From Liolophura sinensis (taxonomy: Eukaryota; Mollusca; Polyplacophora; Chitonida; Chitonidae), in the NCBI RefSeq assembly GCF_032854445.1, contig NC_088305.1, forward strand, positions 689,001 to 753,000: a stretch of DNA of 64,000 nucleotides. The letters are read 5' to 3'. Below the pieces are notes generated by a model that was not told the origin of the DNA, did not search any database, and saw nothing but the letters and a program-made list of their open reading frames with translations. The position numbers were made by a program, and so were the translations under genes. This document shows, piece after piece, positions 25,001 to 37,000 of the stretch; position 1 is the first letter of the stretch, and each line of letters opens with the position of its first letter.

Positions 25001-28000
25001 TGTTCAGTTATCAGTTTTCTTAGAATTAGAAACTATACTCTGGCGATACACGTGTGCGTTGGACGTGGGTTTTGATGTGTCAACGGTAGCAACACATTAT
25101 TCCGTTTGCATTGAAATAAAAGGACCGTTTACTAATAGAATGTTTTCTGTTAAAGCCCAATATTCTGTCATATTCAACATAATATCCTGTTAGTTTGATA
25201 GACTGGTTGTGTTGAATTAATAGAATACGTGTGTTATATTTAACAGAATTATCTGCCGCAAATACAGAATACAGTCTAGCATCACTCAGATAACAGGCTT
25301 CCTATTAAATTTAATTGTTTAATTGTTTGAGTCTGTTAATGCGCATCAACAGGTCTTTTCCATGTTTCTGTGTCGGAATTAAGAAAACGCCTGATCGCAA
25401 GAATATATACAGCCATGAGCCGACTATAATTCTTAAACAGAACGAACCCTATTTCCTCCGTCATGCCTGTTGGCTTTAAAATACAGACAGCTGTGTTTCA
25501 TTCTGCCTGACCTATTCCCAAGGTCAACTGGCAAGGCCACATGATCACGTGCAAGCATCATGTAATTCAGGATGATGTTCTGGGCGAGGCCATGTTGGGA
25601 CTGCTTCATGTGAATCATATCCGCTGATATATCGTTCCAGATGCAAGTCTAATAGTTTTTCGAAGGCAGGATTGTAAATTTTTATTGGTGACTGTCAAAC
25701 GTGCTACCCTGTCTTTGCGGCCCATATCCATGCGCCAATGTCTCATAACTTCATAGGAGAGCTATCTCGGTATCGTCTACAGGAGTTTTCCCGAGAATGT
25801 GATTGGTCGACTATAAATGACATCCTTGATCTCGCCCAGTTGCATTCTTTTCACCCACTCCCCAGTCTGGATACAAGTGAAACATTCACGGAAATATCGT
25901 AACCTATCTACAATCACGCGAGTAAATGATTAATTAAAACGTGATAATTAAATTCGTGCATAGTTAACCGTTAAATAAATGTACAAATCCATATAATGCT
26001 TGACAAACGAGAAGGCTCTACAGAGAAATTAATGGAGGTTGGTTGAGAAGAATATATATTTATTAATTTATTGATTTGATTGTAGTTTTACGCCTACTTT
26101 AGAATATTTCGCTCATGCGGCGATAGACAGTATTATGGTTGGAAGAAACGGCGCCAAACCGGAGGAAACTCACGACCATTTGCAGATCGCTGTTAGACCA
26201 GGGAACATGTATAGGCCTATGGTACAGTTACATTATTCCTGTTCTGTCCATGAATCATTGTTTGTTTTCTTTCACGGCTTTTCTTACAGAACCTCCACCA
26301 CATCAGAGCTCGAAATAGATGAGGAAAACTGCGAGGTAGCTCCTTGTTCTTGTGTTTTCCTCCAGGATGAGTTTGTACGAAACTTCGGCTACAAGGCGCC
26401 CAGTCCACTAGGCTGGATCGAAAAAGATGGCTTCGAGGGTCTAACCAATCAAACAGAGGCCGTGGAACTGGATGACGAGATCGAGGACGGCGTTGTTGTG
26501 CATGTCGATTGCAATGAATGGTAAGTGTAAGAGCTACTTTACGGTGTAAATACATGGAAGGCGAAATTCAGCTGAAGAACGAGATTGGTAGGTTGTGAGA
26601 TGGACTGTTCACGTGTAATTGTTGAACGTATTGTATGAGTAAATTTGGAGATTTTCGGAAAGAATTATTTTTGAGGGCCTTTGATTTTATTCGGTTAATA
26701 TGGTATTATCCGTTTGTAACGAAGAAGATATTTTTCAGTGCCACTATCACCACAGTGGTAGTATTTGAGTATTTGGTTAAACACCATGTTTTTGTCCACT
26801 TGTAGCTCATGTGATAACGGGGCAATGCACTGTTCGAACGCCACATGCAGTGACGACTGTCGCTACACTGAATGGTCTTCGTGGTCCTCCTGCTCCAAAT
26901 CATGTGACGTAGGTCAAAGGTCGAGAACACGTGATGCCATTCCTGGATCCCTGGCCGGCAAACCGTGCATTGAAGAGACTCGCGAAGTAGAGGACTGCAG
27001 TACAGAAAATTGCTTCAGTATGATTAATCTGTGTTATCAAAGCGATTTTTTGTTTAAAACGAGATTTAACTCTCTATATATTAGTAAAATGTGTTTCTTG
27101 GTTGCTTGTTCAGATTGTATTGTAATCATGTAACGCTTTGACTTGGAGTCTCAGCACCGGAATAGTTTTCGTTCTAATGCACAACAAAAGAAGGTTGGTC
27201 GGGACTAAATTTTTGTTGAATTGTAATTACGTGTTTGAGCAACTAACTGTTTAAGCTGAACAAATAACCACCAAACAAACAACATTCGTTTGTATTTTTC
27301 ACACGTGTTTGCATATTAAAAATTATTTCCTGTAAAATATCAGACATAGTGCAGCTTACACTGATATGGTATTTTCATCTTTTATGAAACAAAAGTAAAC
27401 AATTTGGTAGGCTGTTGTTTCGAAGAAAGGAAACCAACAAGTAGGTGTTCAATCATCAAAAGGTCTGACAGCAACGAGCGCACGGTTGTGGGTTTTCCAC
27501 GAGCTCTGCCTGGTTTCTTCCCACCATAAAGATGTCCACCGTCGTGCATGTGAAATACTCCTGAATACGACGTATATCTCCAATCAAAGAAATAAATAAT
27601 GAAAAAATCATCATAACACAGAGCGCCATAGTATAAGCAAAAAAATATATATCTTTAGTATGGAGTTATACAATAATCAAGAAATTTAATTCTCGTAAGT
27701 TTACTAACAAATCATTTGCTGTTTCTTTTCAGTACCGCCCGAATGGTCGCCTTGGGCACCGTGGGGCGAGTGCTCCGCGTCTTGCAATGGCGGAGTGATA
27801 ACCAGAACGAGGCTGTGTAACGCATCCGGAATTGTGACAAAGGACAACGACTGTGTAGGAGAGGCGTTAGAGTCGATGAGTTGCAATACGGATCCATGTG
27901 TTACGCGTACGTGTTTAGATATATTTCCACATAAGGCGTGTTTCGTTGTCAGACCACACATGTATATATGTACACCTAAGAACCTTGTCTTTCGTACTTA

Positions 28001-31000
28001 TCAGTTTTCCTGTCGTTTGTGATGACAAATTAGGCAGTGATTGATATGACAAAGATGATATAAATACGCGAAGTTTTACGACACAATGATCATATGACGA
28101 CATTTATTGTATACGTTAACTACGTTCCTATGTAAGACGGAAAACATAATATAACTTTCAGCAAAGAGAATTTAACCAGAGCAGCGACGACAGTGTTATA
28201 CGTGCAGCACGAATAAAGTGATAGCACGACTGAAAACTTTTTCAGGGCGTTACTCGATCATTTATCATCATCACTATATGTTAGATAGCAATTTTGGGTG
28301 AACACATTTGTTTTTCCGATTACTTTGTCCAGCCAATGTGGTACCTTCATGCGACGGCGGGAAAGTCTACAAGAACTGCTCAGAGAGTTGTCCACGAACC
28401 TGCCAGGAACTGCGCATGTCCGCTATCTGCATCGAACCCGAGGCATGCGAGCCCGGATGTAGTTGCAAGGAGGGAGAAGTGGAATACAGGGGTCAGTGTA
28501 TCCTGGAGACTAACTGCCCCTGCTATGACGAACAGGGTAACGAGGTGCCCGAGGGTATCGAGGTCAGGAATTCACCCTGCGAAGTCTGGTACGTTTGTGA
28601 CATAATGTAAAATACACTGGTGTTGAAAGTCTACAAGTTATATTTATGAAATGAATCTAATGTAAATCGATATAAGGAATAGCAACAACTACCTGAAATG
28701 TGAACTTTCCTTTATTTGTTACAGATTTTACTGATCTAAACAAGTAATTACAAACATAGACAGACCTGGACTCTTTTAACGTATATGTGCCCTAATGTAA
28801 TTTACAACCTGAACCACAAAGGTTTGATTTTCGAATTCTGTTTTCTCTTCCAGCACTTGTAAAATGGGAGAACTGGTGTGCTCTGAAAAACCAAACTGCA
28901 AAGGTAAGCTTTAGTCTTGTCTCTTGGGTTTTTGATACGAGTGAAGAGTGACGGTATTCGTCTTAGTAAAATAGCTTGGAAAACAAGTACAAAGTTTGGT
29001 TGGTCGAAGTGAAGATGTGTCATCATTATATATTCACATAGCTTAAACACAGGTAGGGTGTCGACTTCCGAGTCTCGCATTTACAACCAAATAAAAACTA
29101 CATATTATCTGGCGTTGCCGATCGCCCACAAGCGAATCATAAAATCTCCATACTTAAAACAGATCTGCATTAACGAATTCAATAAAATCTAACGCGTATA
29201 TACCTGTCGCTTCGTTTAGCCACAGTCATCTCACAACAACAATATGTTAGGGTTCACAATGATACGGACGTTTTTATTCGTCATTCTGGATTATGTTACC
29301 AGGTTTGTGAGCTCTTTTGGCAGAGGTAGAAGGCTACAAGACCACTGCATGGACAGTGTACCCCATTTCTTTCAACTGTTAAACACATACTCTCTCAATG
29401 ATTTTGAAAGTTAAGATTCATTCACTAAGTGTACGTAAAGCGTCAAACAGAAGCCGTGCCTCAAACGAAAGGCATCAGCGAATTGTGTAAATAAATAGTT
29501 CAAAACATATTATTACATCTTGTCTTTCTGAAACATTCCGTCAAAATTAATTATTTTCTCAGGTGAATTTTGAGACCTTATGCTCCATACGTTTTTCACA
29601 TTATTAATTAAACATGAATTAATTAAAAACTTATTAGTATGGCCCTAAGGTAGTTCATCAGAGATGTTACAGAAAATAAATTGCTTATTATAAATTAATA
29701 TTTTTGAAATGATTTGTAGCGAACTTATTGAAATTCTTATGAAATCAGTGCTGTTAGGTCACATCACTTAAATGAGGCCTAAAAAGCCTACTTTATATTA
29801 CTATAATTGCTTCTTATGGATTACAAAAATTCTAAAACGATAAATGAAAACAGATTTTATACACTTTTGCACGGAGCCTCTGAATGGTACCTCTTTCTTG
29901 TGTAACTTTCTGGTTAGCTAAGGCATTTCTGTCCAACAGACCTTCAAATATAATGAAAAGTAAAAAAAGTGACATCACTTACAACGGTACGTTTAGTTTA
30001 ATAGATATCCAAGGCCCGGTTGTTCAAAACTGGTTTAAGACTTACTACCAGGTTTAACCTTAAGCCAGTTCTTCAATTTTGTACTGAGCCTTAAAAATCG
30101 TGCAACATAACAATAAATATGCTGTTATATTTTGACTTTGGATAACTGTACTGGATGCCGAGTTTGGCTAAAAACTTAAATGTAAGATAAATGTAAGATA
30201 ACGTCGAGCGACCGGGCCCAGGACATTATAAAAGCTAACACAAATCCGAGTAAAATATCTTTGCTCCAGAAATTATGGTTTATAATTATGTGTGTAGTCA
30301 GTTTATTTTGTGACGTCGCTTTCTAAGACACTGTTCCAAAATGTTCTTAAGTATGTTGTTTATCTGCTTTTGCAGCACCTTGCCTTCAGACCGAATGGAC
30401 GCCTTGGGGAGAGTGCAGCGCCACCTGTGGGGAAGGAACAAAAGCTCGATATAGGTAATGGAAGAACTGACACCTCAAAATCAACATGGCAGATTATATT
30501 GCAAGATACTGCGAAATATCTACTGCACAAAACGTCTTCTTAGCTAAATGAGCCTGTCACATTTAACTATCTGCTAATTAAGAAGACATTGATCCTGTCT
30601 TATTGTTATAACTTATCTATTTTTTGGCGTTTCAATATCGTTACCATTTCATTTATGCATTTATTCGATTGTTGTTCAAATGGAATGTCGTTGAATACAG
30701 CGTAAAACCAAATAAACAAACAAATCAATTAATGCTCTAAAATTTTTCTTTTATTTTTACCACTTTACTTTTCACCTAATTTGCCGACAAATTTACAACG
30801 AAAGAAAAATAATTGTATTCCTTATTCTTGTCGCAAAGATAGACGACAAAATCATTTCATACCCAGCGAAACTTAACTAAGTAATATTGTGACGTGATAA
30901 GAAGAAAGAAAAAGAAAGAAAGAAAAAAGTGCTAAACACTAGTTTCTGTATGTTTAGGGCATGGGTTAAGCCTAACAAACCTGGAGAACTGGAGGAGTGC

Positions 31001-34000
31001 GGTAAACAGGAAGTGGAGACTACAAACTGTACCATTATGGACTGTCCACCGGCATGTTTCATGGACAATTCTACCTTCAAAATAGGAGAGCTGGTTAGTG
31101 AAGATAAATGCACGACTTGTTACTGCAGAGAGGCTGCTGGAATCATCTGTAGCGACAAAGAGTCTGCAATTGGTAAGTATACCGATTAAATACAACCAAA
31201 GGTAATCAATGTGATTAGCGATGTGACATGTAACACAAACTAAGTATTACGTTATAGCAGTCGTTATTTCCAGCAACCAGTAGAAAGTTCTAGGTGTCCC
31301 CTGGGCACCCCCTAGTTTTCTCCCATTACAATGCTTGCCGACGTGGTATAAATGAAATATTCATAAGTGAGGCGTAAAATACCAATGGAATAAATAAATA
31401 AACCAACCTGTCACTGTAATTCTCTTAAAAGAAGAGACAACAAGCATAAAGGACTCTATCATCAGACTGAAAACTATTTTCAGTTATTTTCCACCTACGT
31501 AAACCTGTTCAAAAAATGTGAACACTTGCCATTCTGTGCTGCAGGGCTTGTGAAGCGTTTCTTTGCGTCACCAGCACAACTATACTGAAACAGTTATGTA
31601 CTGTACAACAGAACAAATGGGTCAAGCGCTGTGTTTGCTATATTGTTCCGTAACACATCCGTAACGGATTAGGATGGCTTTACGCCACGTGATGTCAGGG
31701 TGTCAACTACTGGACCAGTTCGGGAAACCCGGCCCTGCGTAATACGAAGTTTCAGCGCAGCATATCTCTTCATAGGGAAATAGTTAATTACGTATTGTAA
31801 CAGATTTGAATAATTCATGCTTTTTGGTTCATGAGAAACCTATTTGGTTTCAAATTTGGACTTTAAAAGTGGAAGTTGTAACTTCCTCGCTTGGCGTTCA
31901 GCATGAAGGGAAGAGTGCAACGACTGGTTATATAGGTTCGGGCGGGGCAACTTACTTGCCTTGGGTAAGTCGTCTCAGTGAAGCAGCACTAGATAAAAGA
32001 GCGGTGGAAATCCGACCTGCAACAAAGAGGTACATTACATACACTCTAAAGATTCATTCGTCGTCATACGACTGCTTGTTGAGCACGACATTAAACCCCA
32101 AGCACTCATTCACTCATCTCAAGATATACCCGCTGTCTACATAGACTGATGATTTCCGGAATTTGCTAAATAACTGTATGTTCTCTTTTCATTGACTCTC
32201 CACCCAGTTTACGTAGATAAGTTATCTGCACATATCCCACATCTATCTCCAGGATTTATGGAACATTTTGGTTAATACTCGTGATCTGCTACATTGCAAA
32301 TTACTACAAACTTCTGGAGGGTACTAGTTCCAATATTAAAATACCCTTGCAGACCGTTTCTTCATTCGACTGGCTCTACATCAGTGCATATTTGTTTTTT
32401 CAGTCGACGGTGGTTATAAGGACTGGACAGACTGGAGTGAATGCAATTCCGAGTGCGGACTCGGTGTTCAGTACAGGAACCGGACATGCAATAATCCGTT
32501 ACCGAGCTGCGGTGGGAAGCCCTGCAGCGGTCCAAACTTCGAAGAGAGGGAGTGCAACTCCAGCGTGCCATGTGAGTAGATTAACCTTACATGGAGGTCA
32601 AAAAGACTGACATACAGACATAACGTAATTAATAGACTTCTCCAGTCGTACGTTGGAAGGTCTGTCAGCAACGTGCGGATGGTCGTAAGTTTCCTCCGGG
32701 CTCTGCCTGGTTTCCTCCCAACATAATGCTGGCCGCCATCGTATAAATAATAGGGAGGGCGAGCCCTCCGCAAAGGGACGCAAATCTTGAGAGTGAAGGA
32801 CCAGCGTGATGCCTATTAGAGTAACATTATGACAACTCTACTTGAATTCATTATCACTTGTAATATTATTGAATAACTGGTATTGCTATTCAGGAAGTTA
32901 GAGGAGAGCACGATTCCATCAGTTATAAGATTTGCTTGACATTTTAGAGGACTGGTGAGCCCCACTGAGATACTGTCATCCAAAAGTGGTAATTTGGCTA
33001 ATGTCGGTATACATTTATACACGCTTGCAGGCTGCGAAATTAGTGACTGGGGCGAATGGACGGAATGTTCTGCCTCTTGTGACGGCGGCGTCCAGATTAG
33101 GGCGAAGACAGCAAACTTTGAGGATTGCCAACTGCCCGATCCCGAAACTAGGCCATGTAATACCCTCCCTTGTAATGGTGAGTTTGTATGTAGTCGTAAA
33201 CTGCTTGTATTGGACAGGTTTCCTCGCTACTTCGCTCATTCGTATGAACCATTATTTTCGGCGGAGCTGAATGGCCCCTGATTAATGGGATCGCCATGTT
33301 GGCCCCTGATTCATGGGATCGCCACGTTGGCCCTTGATTAAAGGGCTCTTCCGATTGACCCCTGACTAAAAGGATCGTCCGATTGACCCCTGATTAAAGG
33401 GATCGCCCCATTGACCCCTGATTAATGGGCGCGCCCCATTGACCCCTGATGAATGAGATCGCATGTTCAACTCCAGCTCCAGCTCCAGCTGGTTCCACTG
33501 CGGCACAAAGTCTATGCTATTTCTTAGATGTACCTTTTCAACTCCGCGCGCTATGAGCCAGAGATCCATGTGTATAATATATATGTATATATGTCTCTGT
33601 CTGGGCCGCAACAGCAAGTTGATTACTGAGTTGCTGCAAATGATCTAGAAATTTTCTTAAGACAAAACAAAAAATTGAAGCAAAAAACAAAAACAAACAA
33701 AACAAAAAAAAAATAATAAAAACAACATTTGCACGTATTTTGCATTAATTTTGTGCTAAACACACATGGATAATGTCGCCTGTATTGCGTGTAAAAGCTG
33801 TTTACACACATATGTTCTATCAAATACGCTGAAGGTTTATGCGAAGGTGCTGTACAAAATCGTCTCTTTTGTTGTTGTTTTAGAAACTTGCGTCACTACC
33901 GAATGGAGTGAATGGAGCGCGTGCTCAGCTGAGTGCGGGTTGGGCAATATGACCAGGTCACGTGACTACAAAGGAGAGAATGGCACGACGAAGTGTTCAG

Positions 34001-37000
34001 ATGAGCTGACGGAAACTGCACCTTGCATGATTAAAGACTGTGGTAAGTCTTATAGTTAACAGTAATGAAGTTCAATCAGTGGAATTCAAACTCATATAGA
34101 CTGGCAAACAGGTCCGATGATTTCTACGTGCATCACCATCTGATCTAAAAACCGAAGATATACTAATATATAGCAGTTCATCCATCCGAGTGGTTCAGTA
34201 TTCAGCCACATGATAAAACCGGCATCGGTGTAACATCGCTGACGTTCTGTCATGGAGGAAACATGAATGGAGGAAAAAGATTGTACGTGCAGGCCTACTG
34301 ATTTATGCTGTTTTCACTCAATTAAATGCAGACTTCTGTTTGCATTGGGGGTGGGTGGTGGTGGAGGGGGAAGATTGACTTTACGAACCATATTGACAAT
34401 GACGTCACGCAATTTTCCTACTCCTGTATGTGTCGCAAGTGACATAACACAATTTTCCTACAACTATATGTGTCGCCAGTGAGACCCACACTTTTTCCTA
34501 CACTTGTGTGTGTCACCAGTAACGTCACACAATTTTTCCTACACCCGTGTGTGTCGCCAGTGACGTCACACAATTTTTCCTACACATGTATGTGTCGCCA
34601 GTGAAGTCACACAATTTTTCCTACACCTGTATGTTTCGCCAGTAACGTCACACAATTTTTCCTACACCTGTATGTGTCGCCAGTAACGTCACACAATTTT
34701 TCCTACACATGTATTTTACACCTGTAATAAAATTCCCGTACAAACTACTCATAAAGTGCATGTTTGTGTTACTAAAAAGGGAATCTGAAATTAAATGCTC
34801 TACTTAAGGGCCAGAAAGAAACATAACCGACCGTGACGTCACTGTGACATACATTATCAATCTGGGCGTATAGCGCACTTTATAATGAAAACATCTGATT
34901 TTTTAGATTCAGGTTTCTTTGATATTTCTACCGGTGCTTAATTCAAGTCTTGTTGGTTTTCTTTTTTTTTTTGTAAATCAGTGAAAAAGGAACGAAATAC
35001 TGTCAAAAGGAAAAGCGTGACACGTATAAGAATTCTGTTTCAGCATACGAATATGTGTAAACATACCAGGTGAAGTTATGACGCCTGATACCAGGTGAAG
35101 TTATGACGCCTGATACCAGGTGAAGTTATGACGCCTGATACCAGGTGAAATTCTGACACCTCTATTCAGGCGACATTCTTTTCTTGAAGAATATATATTG
35201 ATTAAAATTGATGTAAACCGTTAATTACACGTTTACTCCGCGTTCTTCCGGCTTTCCTCCAGCATAAAGTGTATAGGTGTTATATAACTGAAATATTTTT
35301 GATTTCGTTGTAAATCTCTAATCAAATAAATAATATTTTGATTCAGTTTGTGGAGATGATAACGAAGTCTGGTCTAAAAACACAACGTGCGAAAGGACCT
35401 GTGAAGACAGATACAATGTACAAGACCCAGTACAATGTGTCGACGACAGCAGGGACTGTATGTGTGCTGAAGGATTCTACAGAAAAGACGGGAAATGCGT
35501 GAACTCGACGACGTGCAATGAGTGCAGCGTTAACGGGGAGACGAAACAGGGCGGAGAAATGTGGACGAAAGTCAACGACAAATGTTACGTCTGTGAGTGT
35601 GTGGCCAGCCATGTGATCTGCTCGCGGGAATGCGAGATACCGACTTGTGAAGAGGTGAGTAGGGGGCTGGGATAGGGGAGCGGGGCAGGTTTAAAATTAT
35701 TCGTCATGGATATTTACCAATATTTTGTTGATTAACCGTTGTTTACTGAAAGATTGTCATCCAAGCCTTGTTTTGGAATGATGTCAGATTCCAGTGACAT
35801 GATAACAATGAAGATAAGCATCCTGTAGGATCAACATCGTCGAAGTTCTTGTCTGAATAAGAGTACTATATCGTCACCAAATTGGAATTGTGTAAAAACA
35901 TTTCTATAAAAATAAGCACTATGTGTTGACATTGACAAAATATTCAACGCTACTTGGTATTGGATTGGATGTGTAGACAGAATAGCGTTAAGAATAGCTT
36001 ACATTCGCTTGGTAGAATTTTCATCAATCTTCTTGTCTCACTCGCTTTCACAGGGAGAGGAACTGAGCTACGACGTGCCAAACCCTTGCTGCCCCAGGTG
36101 TATACCTGTTCCAGGTAACTTGTAGTTGCATGTTTGAACTGATTGATCGGTTGATTGGTATTTTAACGCTGTTCTCAACAATTGCACACTTTGAATACGT
36201 TATAGAATTGTATACCTTTTATATCCGTTAAAACCACTTACCTTTGGATTTGAAAGCATCGGGCTTTCACTTGTCTTATAGTGCTCTCATTGTTTGCCCA
36301 GAAAGCAATGTGTCTTCGAAATATGATCTAAAGTGCTGACTCCTACCTTTGGATCGGGGACACAAATAACGGCTTATTTAAGTATACCTGTAGTTATAAG
36401 AGGTTATACATCTGATATGAATACAAGTGAAGGATGTTTTTGTAAATTTGTATATGTATACTTATACTATCTGAAATAGATCAACCACACAAAAAATATA
36501 CAAGAGATATAAATGTACACTGAAAACTTCTTTCCATGAGAAAATGAAGTTTTTTTTACTGCAAACAACAAGGTGAAATAGAACAGACGTCAGTGGTGTA
36601 AATGTGACCTAGCATTAAAACAGGAAGTTCACTCAACACCTGTGATTTCATTAACCTAACCAATAAAAAGCATTTAACGGCTGTACATGGGTTTTGACAC
36701 ACTTGGCCCAGTTTAAATAACTTCAATGTGTATTTCCCCAGTTACCTGTTCGCTGCACGTGCGCCAGGACTACCTAGTTGACGAGATCTCGGGCTGTCGC
36801 TCTGTAGAACAAGTTGCCATCACGTCTTGTGCCGGAGGTTGCGGAACCTCGTCTTCTTCTCCACTGCTGATGATGTCACGTGACATGGCAGCCACTCAGA
36901 ACTCCTGTGAGTGTTGCACGGGCGAGGTAGCCGAGGTCAAAGCCGTTACCGTTGAGTGTGGCGAGGAGAGGGCCCGGCAGGAAGCCTTTTACCCCATCCT

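Noticed and set aside
25433-25618. Small reverse-strand protein of 61 residues in an intron
   Set aside because: No recognisable motif, no start context and no splice partners; it lies within an intron of the + strand gene.
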